Positions 34,446-45,864 of a stretch of DNA of 64,000 nucleotides are shown one piece after another (position 1 is the first letter of the stretch; each line of letters opens with the position of its first letter). The stretch spans positions 2,046,001 through 2,110,000 of the forward strand of contig JANCIK010000008.1 in NCBI GenBank assembly GCA_028532985.1, read 5' to 3'. A program made the translations under genes and the position numbers. The stretch comes from Stropharia rugosoannulata. Its lineage: Eukaryota; Basidiomycota; Agaricomycetes; Agaricales; Strophariaceae. The notes under the pieces are model-generated. The model did not search any database. It worked only from the letters and a program-made list of their open reading frames with translations, and was not told the origin of the DNA.

Positions 34446-37400
34446 GTCGAGGGAACGGCGGGATGGTGAAAATGGGTTGGGGACCTAGTGGGAAGGGATA
34501 GAAAGGCCAAATGAGCAGCACCGGCAGTTTAAGAGCTTCGAGCGCGAGAAAGTACGGAGGGCCATAGATGTATAGCGCGCTGAACCCAACACAATGTTCG
34601 TGAACCAGCCACTGTTTTGCCTCGTGCGCGTCTGGAGGCAAGCAATGGGGGCAATCTCACATTTTCTACAATCGACGGACCCTTTACAGCCAAAACGGGA
34701 ATAAGGATCTCAGATGGCGGGGCTACTTTGCGACGATTATGAGAGACTCTAGAGAAGCAGGGGCTGATGTGATGTCAAAATTGTCTCCCAACGGAGGTAT
34801 GATCATCATATTTTCAAGAAAGACGGAGCGAAGACTAGAGAAGAACAAGGTCGTTGCTCCAGGGCAGGTAGTGGGGAGAATCAGTGCCTTCAGGATTGCG
34901 TATGTGCCATTGCATCGTTCCGTCATCTTCTATCCACAACGCGGTCAAGATATGTCAAAGACTTGCTCAGATATTCAGCCGCCCTGTTTTTCCTGGTATA
35001 TCGCAGTTGCGAGTGAAAATAGATGCCGACAGCTGCCGTCCATGCGTTCAAAGGTAGCCTGAGAGAACAACTTTATTTAGTCTGAGGTCGGCTATGCGAT
35101 GGACCTGATTGAAAGAACAAGATTGGAACACGATCATGTCATGATTGCCAAGTTTCGTTAAAAAGTATCTTTTCCTGAGCCCAAAGTCAGTCCAAGCATG
35201 TACCTAGAAAGGTGTAAAACTTGAGTATATGTATTTACGCAAGAATCTGACATTGTGAGAGCAATAATGATGTTTTTGTTGAGCTTACCTGTTTATCGAT
35301 GTAGGTGGTCAGACTTACGGTCAACTTGTCCACGACATTGAACATGATGACAAAGCATACCCCCGGCAAAGACCAGACTGAGACGGACCCCGGGCAGCCT
35401 GCCCACCATCTACCATCGCGGCCTCGTGCGTCTTGTGCCACAGGTTCGATGAAAGAATTCAACAAATGTACGCTACGAACCAGCTCAAGAACCCACGCAT
35501 TATAGGGATGGCTTAAGTGCGTCCCGAGTAGACAGCTTCTCTCCTGATGGCAGTGGCAGGCGAGCGACTATGTCGTACATGTCCGTAACAATAACACCTA
35601 ACGTCCGTTGTCGAGTCTTGCCACGGCCCACCACCGGAATATGAGGCTACAATTAATGTTTATCATTAATTCTCTCTGAGGCTTAAGCTTGAAGAGATTA
35701 AGTCTGATTTCGTGATATCCACGGTTAACTAAATCGAGCGTGCCACTGCAGCCTGCCACTGAAACTCGGGGGAGCACTTCAGGTTTAACAAAATCCCGTA
35801 GAGCATACGTATTCATGCTCTACCACGGTGATAAGTACTGTGCAGTGTGGATGTATTTAATTTTACGCTTAGAGCTACCATCGGAACGGCTCAATCCAAA
35901 TGGAGCATGTCATAGCAAAGTACAATGATCTTTAACCCAGTGGTTTCTCCCGGGAGACTCGTAGTACTACTGTCATATGTACAATGTTCGATTGTCACCT
36001 AGTATCTACTAGAGAAGAGAATCAAGAACGGACATTTCTCTTGTATTTTAGAACTGGATACATGTGTTTTCTCCCGGTACTGTTTATTCGAAGGACTACT
36101 TATCCAATATGGGGATTACTACCACCGGGGTGTTTCACGCGGCAGGGCAGCAAAATTAGACTTAAGAGCATATCTGGTCCCATTTGTCAATTTCCAATAC
36201 GGTTAGTACGAGCGCTAGAGGTAAGCTAATGATCACTACTTCTACCCGCTGCATACTGTAAGAACAATATCTGCCTAGAATTTCTCTTTTTAGTCGTAGA
36301 TCGCTACTTCAAATTAAGTGTATACATTAGAAGCACGGTGTACTCATATACGACTGAAAAATGAGAAAATGAGCAACATAAGGGTATGTAAACACCCTGT
36401 GACAGTACTTGCCCTGTCGTCGTGGTTCAGCGCTAGTTTATTCCGAGAAAAACGTGAATGTTTGGTTACTGTACGGCATTGAAAGGGACACTGTGCATAT
36501 GCGTATGTTCCTGGTTGCCGTGTAGCTTCGTTTCTCGTTCTATCTCTTATACCTACGGCGTATGCTCATTGTTTTTCTCTTGTATTCTGCATCAGCTGTA
36601 ACTTGTAGTCAAGAGAAAGATACTGGTAAGAAGGACGCTTGGTCTAAACGTTATTCGGCTCATCGCAGAGTCTATGTTCCTGACCGGATATGCATCTAAA
36701 TCTCCGTATCCATATTGCCACAGCAAAGTATAATGTTCGTTAGGTTTTGGTCGTCCTTGTACTTCGCCAGGGTGTTGCGGTCCTTTGCCGTTCATTTTGA
36801 TTGACATTACGCATGTTAAAGAAATTTGAGCTTACGGCAACAACATAGTTACTTGTGTGCGCTGCTACTTTGCGGTGGCGTCGCGGACAAAGGAATTCAA
36901 AATATTTTGAAAGGTGAGCTTAAGGTGGGTCAGCCAGAGCGTCTTCATCCTGATCGTTCAATGGCGCTACGTTTCATCTTTAATGGCATATTTTGGCAAT
37001 ACGGCTTTCTGTATCAAAGTCACCAATGACTACAAGTATACTGTACGCGCCCCGGACGCGATGCTTAAAATAGTTGAAGCATCTGGCGCCGCAGTTAGCC
37101 GAGCCCAAGCCGAGTTGACCTATAGGCCCAATATAGGCCATAACATTCCGAGAATGAAAAAATTTCAATAAAATATATGCTGCATGAAGTAGTCCCAGGG
37201 CCCAGAGACCTAATCAAAGGAATGCGATTCAGTAAATTTTGAAGTAAGAGAAGGGTTAGACCTCGCAGTTGTCTCGCAACTTGTATGAAAGGCTCAAGGA
37301 AAGCAAAGGCGGGTTTGAAACTCCGCACTTGATCAGGGAGTGGAGTAGTCAGGGTAAGTGCTTTCCTACGGGGCCAATCTACCACAGTATACGTACGCCG

Positions 37401-37460
37401 ACACTAACTTACCCCTTCCCATCTTGAAGGAAACTTCACGCATTTGATATCTTAAATCGC
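34446..37460. other. Three-kilobase gene-poor region
   Basis: The part next to 34445 is the HMG-box gene promoter and the part before 37461 is the SEC2-like promoter. The middle (about 35000-37000) has AT-rich sequence with only short scattered frames on both strands, none of which resembles a family or shows exon-like continuity. No terminal repeats or transposase remnants were recognised by eye. Confidence 0.5.
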
Positions 37461-40400
37461 ATGGCGGATACTCTCCCAGAGGGGTCAAGCCATCATGTTG
37501 AAGCAGACGCCGACGCCCCTTCCCGTCCTGCAAGGCAACGCCAGAATAGCGTAGACAAAGATGCCCAAGAAATGGTTATTGCATCCCTGCGTAACCAAGT
37601 TCAGGACCTCTTCTCCCAAGTCAGCGAGCTGAACAACAAGTTAGTGAAGTCGTACGACCGGGTATCTGACCTGGAGGATGACCTCCACATCGCGTCTGCC
37701 AACGTGCGCTCCTCGTCGGTCAAGATCTCGCAGCTCGAACTCGAACGAACGCAGCATCTGTCGGCACTCAACACCGGCCTCCTCGTTGAGAAGACGCATG
37801 TCACCGCAGAGCTGAACCGGCTGATGGAAAAGGCGACGGAAGAGGCAGCACAACGTGGCCAGGCGGAGTCGGCTAGGATGGCTATTGAGAAGGATCTCGA
37901 TGATCTTAGCGCTACGCTCTTTGGCCAGGCTAATTCAATGGTGGCGGAGGCGCGGTATGACAAGCACCTGAGCGAGCGCAAGGTGGAGGACGCAGAACGC
38001 GCGTTGAAGAGCGCCGAGGAAGCCGTTCAGCTCATGCAAACTCAGATGCAGACTATGCAGTCTGAGAATGAAGAGGCGCAGCAGAAGATGCGCGAAATGC
38101 AGCTGGTCATGGGGAAGGGGAAGTGGGTTGCGACGGAGGATGACGGTAACGCCGTTTCATGGCACCTAATAAGCACGCACGCCCCATACCAGGAGTATCT
38201 CAGCTTTATTGCCCATCTGCGCGTTCTACATCCCTCCTCCCCAAGCCCCCCAGCAATGGCCACCCTGCTGCAACTGCCGTTCCTCGTTCGGTTATTGACA
38301 GAAGATTCGTATGTTACACGCCTTATAATATTTTGTACTTCATTGACATTTGGCCTCAAAGTGAACCCACCGTCCGACTTGACCTTGCGCCGTCTCTCAA
38401 CTGGCTTTCGCGTCGGAATGTTATGACGGCTATTCACTCAGGCCAGCTCACAATCGAACCTGTATCTGCTACGTCACTATTTGCAGAGTCATCAATATAC
38501 GTATCGTCATCAACGGTAGCAGGTATGAATAGCACCCATGACAATATCTCTTGTGCTCTTTGTGGCGTGCCTATCTTCCCCGTGGCTGCATCAGTATCTT
38601 CATCACGTTCTAACCCTATTACCAACCTCTCGCAAAGCTCATGGTCCGGCTCATTCTTCAAAAAGAGTTTGAGTGGATCTTCAAGCGGCACACCTACTTC
38701 TCCAACCCAGTCAGAACGCCGCAATTCCATTGGCGCCTATCTCAATTCGCAGGTGTTTATCTTCCGAATGCCATCATTACCCACTACTTCAGCAATAGCA
38801 TCATCATTACCCTTAACTTCGATGGCAAAGTCTTCTTCCCAATCCAGCAGTGGCCCGTCTTCGATATACGGTGGCAGCGCTGCCGCGTCGTATTCTACAA
38901 CGCCTAATAACCAGCCGACGACTATATACCCCTTGTGCCTGTCTGGCTGGTGTTTACACCGCCTGCGGACCACTTGCACACTGTGGGCGTTCGTTAGAAC
39001 GGGTATTGTGGACAAAGTCTGGGAGGAAGAGATACCGCTTCCTCCACCGCCCCCCATGATCCCAGTCGAGCGGAGCAACAGCTCTGAGAAGCCGCCTGTG
39101 CCGCCACGGAAGCGCGGCCTCTGGGGAATCGCCTCTGCGATTGGCGAGCGCGCCGCAAGCTGGAGTGGGGATGAGAAAGATAAACTGAAGAAGGCGGCCG
39201 GTACCAATCCAGTAGTGCCAACCGCGACCGCGCCGACGCATGTACGCGATTCGTCGAGTACGCATACGCTGCCTGCCCCGCCCCCTGTACACCCCTCCAT
39301 CGCGCACCCTCCCCAGCCGCCACCGCGCCGGATGCCGCCCCCGCCCCCGCCTCGCACAGCGGTCGACGCTGTTGCGGTGAAGCCCGGAGGGGCGCCGCCT
39401 CCGCTGCCCAGACGGAACGACAGCCGCACGCGCAGCGTCATCGGGCACCTGCCCTCTCCGCCGCCGGAGGCTGACGCCCCGTCGTCACCCACCGCCAGCG
39501 CCCCGATCCCTGAGGCTCAGGCTCAGGTACACGGCGAGGCGCAACCGGAGGTGCCCTCGGCAGCGCCTGAGCCTGCGCAGGAGGACGGTCGCTCGACGCC
39601 TGCGAATCTGCCTCTTCCCGACTCCCGGCCTGCAACGCCAACGCCGGCAGGCCCGTCGCGCGTTGGGTCTCCTGCTGTCGTGGGTACCGCGACGCCCCCA
39701 CCGCTCCCCCGGCGGGCTGCTGCGCGCGCGCGGCCGGTATCGTCGAGACCCGCGACGCCCGCGCGCGTCGAAGAGCTTGTTTTGGGCGCCGGGGCTGGTG
39801 TCACAGTTGCTGAAAGTGCAGCGGCTGCCACTGCCACACCTATTGAAGGCGCAACCGCTGCTTCTGCTGAGACTCCCGCCGCCGAGCTGTCAGAGCACGA
39901 GAAAGTAACGGACGGCGACAAGGGGGCAGAGGACAAGAAAGACGCGGTTGTTGACGAAGTGAAGGCGGAAAAATCTGAAGTAGACAGTTACGGTCAGGTT
40001 GAAAGTATTGAGGCGAAGCATTTAGAGGGCGTCGCTGGCGAGCCCACCGAGCCTCCTTCACCCCTAGAGGAAGAGAAAGACGTTGATGAGAAGGCGGAGG
40101 AGCAAAATGATGAGGATAAGGTCGAGGAGAACCACGAAGGTAGTGAGGGTGTACCCTCTGCGCCTCACCTCGACCGGTCGATGTCAATGGACACGACGAC
40201 GTCGGGCTCAGATGTCTTCGAGGATGCACTCACTCCCGACTCGACGCCCACTGAGAAAAAGGACGAGCTTGAGGAACAGGAACAAGAGGAGGATGACAAA
40301 GCCACTATCGTCGAGCGTTCGGCCAGCGAAGAGTCCGCGCCCGCGACGGACGTGCCAGAGCTAGCCGAGGAGCCAACAGATGTGCCGGTTATCTCTGAGC

Positions 40401-40621
40401 CTGAGTTTATGGAGGTATCTCCGCTTGTCAATGGCGCGCATGAGCCTGAAAAATCGAAACTAGACGAACAGGAGGAGGAAGAAAAGAAGAGACAGCGACA
40501 GCAGGAGAGGGAGAGGTTAGGGTACATCAGTGACCGGACCTGGGAGGAACGGACATGGAAGGAGCTCATCCGCCTACGGGAGGACATGTTCTATGCGCGG
40601 GTTGGGCGATTTAGAGACTGA
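37461..40621 (+). CDS. SEC2: Sec2-type Rab guanine nucleotide exchange factor
   Basis: Activates the Rab Sec4 on secretory vesicles in polar exocytosis. Start ATG at 37461 (MADTLPEGSSHHVEADADA). A long coiled coil (about residues 30-235: MVIASLRNQVQDLFSQVSEL, VSDLEDDLHIASANVRSSSV, LDDLSATLFGQANSMVAEAR) matches the Sec2/Rabin8 GEF domain, including the TLFxxAN signature. A 53-nt intron (38309-38361) joins ARLLTEDS-like LVRLLTEDS to EPTVRLDLAPSLNWLSRR. The middle has HDNISCALCGVPIF and TIYPLCLSGWCLHRLRTTCT. Then come proline-rich SH3-ligand stretches (PPVPPRKRG), acidic low complexity, and the end TWEERTWKELIRLREDMFYA. About 1035 residues, longer than yeast Sec2 (759), as often in basidiomycetes. 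It converges on CAB2. Confidence 0.88.
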
Positions 40622-40837
40622 TTGACTGATTCAGGCTTGGATGATTTCTACACATTGTTATTTGTTTATTGATACCTGCAGTCTTCTTTCTTTCCACATA
40701 TCCGTATGACTACCCCATCGATAATGCTTTCCCTTCGGGCCTTTTTGCACTGTGGCATAGTACTATACACTAGTATCGTGAATGGTATAAATCCCATTGT
40801 TACATTTATGTGCGTTTGTCGTGCGATATGTATAACA

Positions 40838-42142
40838 TCACGCGGTGGTACTTGCGATCCATTCGCTGTGGCGTCGCACTAGCTCTGCGATGATGTCCTC
40901 TTCGATCTCCTTTATTGGTGCGCCGGGAGGTGGATGCTCGGGGAGGTCAATTCTAAGCCAATACTCGGAAAATGAATTTTCGCTGGCCTCTGCTGCCGGC
41001 GTCTGCTTCTTGGACACGAAAACTACTTCGAACTTACGCCGATGGAGGTCGTTGCCGATGACGACTTGGTGCCCGTATCGCTCAAGTGCTTGACGGGCTT
41101 TGGGCAGGAGCAAGTGCTCATCGGTTTCCAGCTATGGCACGGGTTATTCGTTCAACGAAATATGAGAAGGATAGAAGAGTGCGCACCTTGAATGATACAA
41201 TGTACCCGCCCGGCGTCCAGTCCTCAACAAGAGGCTTCAGGATCTTGGGTACCTGGTCCATTTCTATTGATAGGTTTCCCTTTCCTGACTGGATCTTGTG
41301 CTCTGACTGGTTGTAAGTGGGTATAGATTAGATACGCCCCACGGAATAGGCATAGCTCATACCATTTTTTGTCGGGGTAGGAAGAAATCGCTGACGGCAG
41401 CCGCGAGGTAGAACATCGCCCGCCGTTTGAGAACGGACATCTCCTTGCTGACTGCGCGCAGCAGCCATAGATAGTCGTTGACGGTGACGAAGGTGAGCGT
41501 GTGCAGAGTCCCGAGCTCGTGCACCTTCTTGTAGACCGTCAGGACCTCGAGCAGGTCCTCGCGCTTGTTCGGGGTCACGGATATGCGCGGGGTCGCGCCG
41601 GGAGTCGCGGGCGGATCGATGTCGAGGAAGTCGAGGAATGGGTTGGTGGAGTGCGAGTAGTGTCGGCTAAACGGCTGCAGGCTGAACTGCCGGTGCATGA
41701 AGATGACGGCGTAGCCCGCCTTGAGGAAGTACTCCGCGGAGGTGGCGCCGCGCGTCCCTGCATCAGCCCGGGCAGGGAGATAAGATTAGGATTGCAAGCG
41801 GATGAGCAGAGGACGTGCCTGCGCTGAAGTTGTCGAGGAAACGGACGCTAGACGGTACAAGCGATGATATGAGCTCCCGATCCCGGTGCGGACTGCAGCG
41901 TAGGCTCACACGTTGAGCTCCAGGGGCACTGTGGTGCCGCCGCTCTGGAGGACGCCACAGTCAATCGGGGTCAATGATGAAGGTTATGCAGTGCTCACGG
42001 TGACTAGAACGACGTTGCGGCCCTCTCTGGCCTGGCGCTCGACGAACTGGCGGACGTTCTCGACATCCTGTTGGAGGTGCGGTGGCGGGGGCTGAGTTGC
42101 AAAATAGGACTCTGCGGAAAACGTCGTAGGCTCCGTGTGCAT
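40838..42142 (-). CDS. CAB2: Phosphopantothenate-cysteine ligase
   Basis: Joins cysteine to 4'-phosphopantothenate in coenzyme A synthesis. The ATG at 42140-42142 gives MHTEPTTFSAESYFATQPPP. Spliced exons then read NVRQFVERQAREGRNVVLVT, SGGTTVPLELNVVRFLDNFS and AGTRGATSAEYFLKAGYAVI, the conserved substrate-binding N-terminus of the eukaryotic CoaB family. FMHRQFSLQPFSRHYSH, LKRRAMFYLAAAVSDFFLP and KMSEHKIQS-like sequence (SEHKIQSGKGNLSIEMDQVP) follow. The last exon has LLLPKARQALERYGHQVVIG and NDLHRRKFEVVFVSKK. The stop is at 40838-40840. Length is about 355 residues, usual for the family. Each intron restores frame. Confidence 0.92.
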
Positions 42143-42975
42143 GCCGTCACGATCGGTGCGGGTGGGTTAGAGATAAGTGCGGGGAGCAGCCAGGCTCAGC
42201 AACTGGTTGTGCGGCAAGTATGAAAAACGAAATCGGCACCGGGTGCAGCTGCGACCACTCCATAAGCGGAAATACTTATTCCGACGCACTCTCCCTCTGA
42301 CCTCCACCACCATCTTAATGCGTTCCTCCAATTGTCGTTCTGGATACTTCTCTTTCAATAGGTGTGGGGCTCAAAATAGACGGTGGACAGCATCGTCGTC
42401 TTTCGTCCAAATTGGCTTTCAAGATGCTCCCCGCGTCGACTGGCCAATCACGGCCTGCCTATTCTCAAGCGTCCCCATCCTTGAAGGTCTCTGCAGCTGG
42501 GAAGCTTGACTCTATTGGCTGCTTTTCAGCATATCCATCAATATCGCAACTGTTGACGACGGTGTCGAAACTTGACATACTGATGCTGACGCACCGGAGA
42601 GGTCAATGTTGCCTGTAGCGCATACACTCGGGCGCCCTTTCCACATCACTGCAAAAGTTATACCTGGGTGATCACCGGACGCGCGTCAGATAGGAATGGG
42701 CAGATATATCACACGCAGGGGCCCGAGACTTGGGTATGCCTGACGCTAGTGCGTCCCCGACCCCTGGGCCTGCCTAAACCAGCTGCGATTTGACGCCACA
42801 TTGCATCATACAGCCTCCCCAGTGAACTGTGCTGATTGATGCTCCGATTCTGAAGCTGCAATGTCGGTGTCAGGACGCCTTGCGAGTGTTTAAATTGTTC
42901 CTTGACGACCTTCCTCTTCTTCTTGTCCTATATCTTTTCTGCTGTCTTCGTTTTTTCTGTCTTTTTCCTTCAGCG
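42143..42975. other. Divergent promoter region between CAB2 and the Ras-like gene
   Basis: The two genes start away from this 830 bp. Short plus frames (for example 42177-42509) carry no recognisable domain. A pyrimidine-rich tract just before 42976 fits the Ras-like gene promoter or leader. Confidence 0.5.
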
Positions 42976-43880
42976 ATGATGCGTCTCTGCCCACTGTGGC
43001 CTCGACATAAGGAACGGTGGAATATTCTACTTCTGGGGGATAGCGATGTTGGAAAAACGTCTTTCGCGTACAGAGTCAGTCCCGTTTCCTGACCAGCCTT
43101 ATAGCAGCATGGTTGACTGTGGCGCAACAGTTTTCGGACGATGTATTTGGTATGTCCAACTCCCTTTCAAACTTTTCAATATTTTCTTACAACAACACGC
43201 ATTTAGAAGTACGCAACACTTAAGTACATTGCACAATGCAATTCTTTATGCCAATAATTCTTTAAGGAAAGCTTCGGGAAGCTGGTCTTTAGTAGCGAAC
43301 ACGTTAAGGAGTGCTATTTCTCGCAAGAAGATTCCTGTCGAGTATGCCTTTCCGACACCTGGGTGGCGCAATGTGAGCTGCATACCTTTATACACAGTTG
43401 ATATTATTATAACAGCCTCGGTTGCAGCATCCTACACCGATATGGACGATACAATACCGTCAGTGCGGTCATCTCTATTTCTGAAGTACGATAGCCTAAA
43501 CGCAACAAAATATCTTCACTAGGTTCAGCGACGGCATCATCCTCATGTACTCGATGACGTCGCGCATCTCGTTCCAGGACATATCGCGTACGTGCCGCCA
43601 GATCCCGCTCAACGGCAGCGGCGACAGCGGGCGCACGCTCATACTCGTCGCGACGAAGAGTGACGACACGCACGCGCGCGAGGTGTCTGCAGCCGATGGC
43701 GCCCTGCTTGCCCGCGAGCTCGGGTGCAAGGCGTTCTTTGAGACGTCGGCGAAGACGGGCGCGGGCGTGGACGACGCGGTGTTTGCGATGGTTAAGGCGC
43801 TGAGAGGCAGAGGCGCGGAGCGAGGGTTCGCACCGTTTAGGCTAATAGCGCGGTTGGCAGGGCGTGCGGAGCAGGGGTAG
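42976..43880 (+). CDS. Divergent Ras-like small GTPase, possibly degenerate
   Basis: The ATG at 42976 gives MMRLCPLWPRHKERWNILLL, then a good P-loop GDSDVGKTSFAYR. An intron joins FAYR to FSDDVF. The next readable piece is ESFGKLVFSSEHVK. The G3 position reads SDTWVAQ instead of DTAGQ. Later exons are sound: FLK joined to FSDGIILMYSMTSRISFQD, the G4 motif ATKSDD, and the G5 motif FFETSAKTGAGVDDA. The protein ends RLIARLAGRAEQG with no CAAX prenylation box. The exon between VF and ESFGK, which should hold switch I, could not be resolved without a stop codon. It is either a fast-evolving GTPase or a gene on its way to being a pseudogene. The family call is firm; function is not. Confidence 0.65.
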
Positions 43881-45864
43881 GATTCGGAGAGGGTAGGGGT
43901 TTCGGGTTTTCATTTTGGCTTTTCGTGCGGTTTGAGATGGTTTGTGCTCTTGTTTCTGGTTTTTTCATTATATTACTTTATTTTCTATTTTGCATGTTCT
44001 GGCTTTTTTTTGGTTGACTTCTTGTGCCTTTTGTCTAGGTTTATCTGCTTTATAACTTGGGTAATTACTATGTACGGTTTCCCTAAATGCCGCATACACG
44101 CTATAGTGGCGCGCCATGTTGCGTCGGCATTACCTATCTACCAGATAACTGAGTATACCAGCGAGGCGTGTCGAGGCATAAACAGGCATCCACCTAAATC
44201 ATCTGCCTTCAAATGCACTTGAAGAAAATCTTGAAGATGTGAATGCTCCGTGCAGGATGTTTATATGCATTATGCATCCGCTGAAATTAACTGATATGTA
44301 CATATTACAGATGGTCGAGATGGGCTTGGACGGCTTGGACAGGCTTGGACAATCTTGTCAAATCTGATTTTCATGCGAGGCGCAGGCATCGCTGGGTGAT
44401 GTCGCCGGCGCCAAATATACTCTTTTCTTGGCGATGTTGTTTGTCCTATGATGATCTATCCTAAACCATCAACCTCCGTCCAAAACTTTGTGGCACACTG
44501 CTTGGTGAGAATTGCGCCGACCTAATCACTACTCTGGCAGTAATGTCATAATGCGGAAACGGTTGTCCGTGACGAGAATAGCATATGGAGACAGCAGTGG
44601 GTTTAGCGTTCGTGAGAAATGTTTAACTTGTTCCTTGCCCTTCAGATACATTGCATTTGCTCCTTGCGCAACAGAACTGAAGTTGGACTCCATTCAATAG
44701 GACTCCACTGTCCAGCAGGGTGGGCTCAAGTAGGCTATCTCTCCTTGCATCTTTGAATTGTCAAGTTCAAAACACAGTTCTCTCGATCTGTGCCTTCGTG
44801 GCTGCTTTGGAATGAAAAGGCGACGTAACCCGACTCACAGTGAGTGGAGTAGGATTGCATGAGAAGACAGAATCTGCAGCCCCCACACAAATGCAGGCAT
44901 TTCTCATTTACCAGCCCGCTAAGTCGGACAGGGAATTCAGATGACCTGTGTACGCTGATCTGCAAATATCAAACTAGAAATACATACAGCACGGAGACGA
45001 GCTCGCCTGTTAATGTCGGACGGAAAAAACTTAAATAAACCTCACTTGATGCTATGTTTGGTTTTTATTAACGGCTGTGGCACAGAACATGTTCACAAGT
45101 ACTCACACCTGACAATCCATGCGGCAGAAGAGTGCTTCTATCCACATCGAATGGAGGATCGGGGCCGACACGGGCACCTCGCTGAGATGCAAATGAAGTA
45201 TTGAATCAATTCTGCTCCTGGGAAGTACTAGCTTGCAGAACGCTTTGGTCGCTGGGTCACTTGAATAGATAAATGTGTCGTAACGACTCCTTATCGCAGC
45301 TGCCGATGTTGTATGCCCATTGGTACGGTTCTCTGAGGTTTTCTGCGCTAATCTGCCATTCTTAGTCGTTGTGACTTTGCCGGACGTATGCGCCAAAGGC
45401 TGAATGACGACAGGATGGGAAGGATCAACAAAATTGCGATTACTAGTATGCAGCGGCTGTACCGGCCGGAGGGCGAGCTGGGTCGAGACCGCGAGTCTTA
45501 TCACGGGGCGCTGGGCTAGTGGAAACGTTCCAGCTGGGGTAAGTGGATGTCAAAGAGGCCAATTGTGCGCAGGGTCTAGTGGAGGGACGCGAAGGGCGTA
45601 GCGCATGGGCGGACGAACGTGCGTATGTATATTTAGACCTGGGGCGATCCGTAAACAGAGCCGGCGCCAAGGCCTGTGGATATCGGAAATTTCCAAAAAT
45701 TGACCTCACTATTAGCGGCACACGACCACTTTCTTTAAAACCCTCCCTTCTCTCTCCTCCGCCCCTTTCTTCACCCTCATACCCCTGCCCTCTGTGGTCT
45801 TGTCTATTGGTAGGTTGCGTCACTCCTTCTTGTGCTGACCTTGTTCTGACTGCTGGCTCTAGGC
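43881..45864. other. Gene-poor region upstream of the phosphate symporter
   Basis: T-rich 3' flank of the Ras-like gene, then mixed sequence with three copies of GGCTTGGAC at 44323-44350. A minus frame open from about 45550 to 45103 (around 145 codons, after a CCCCAG acceptor-like site) encodes an unremarkable basic, His/Ser-rich peptide and is noted only as a possible hypothetical. The last 150 bp before 45865 is C/T-rich, fitting a promoter. Confidence 0.45.

Noticed and set aside
38737..39492. Gly-rich 251-codon minus-strand open frame
   Set aside because: It is the antisense shadow of the proline-rich part of the SEC2-like gene.
44323..44350. Three copies of GGCTTGGAC
   Set aside because: Too short and local to be called more than a slippage microrepeat.
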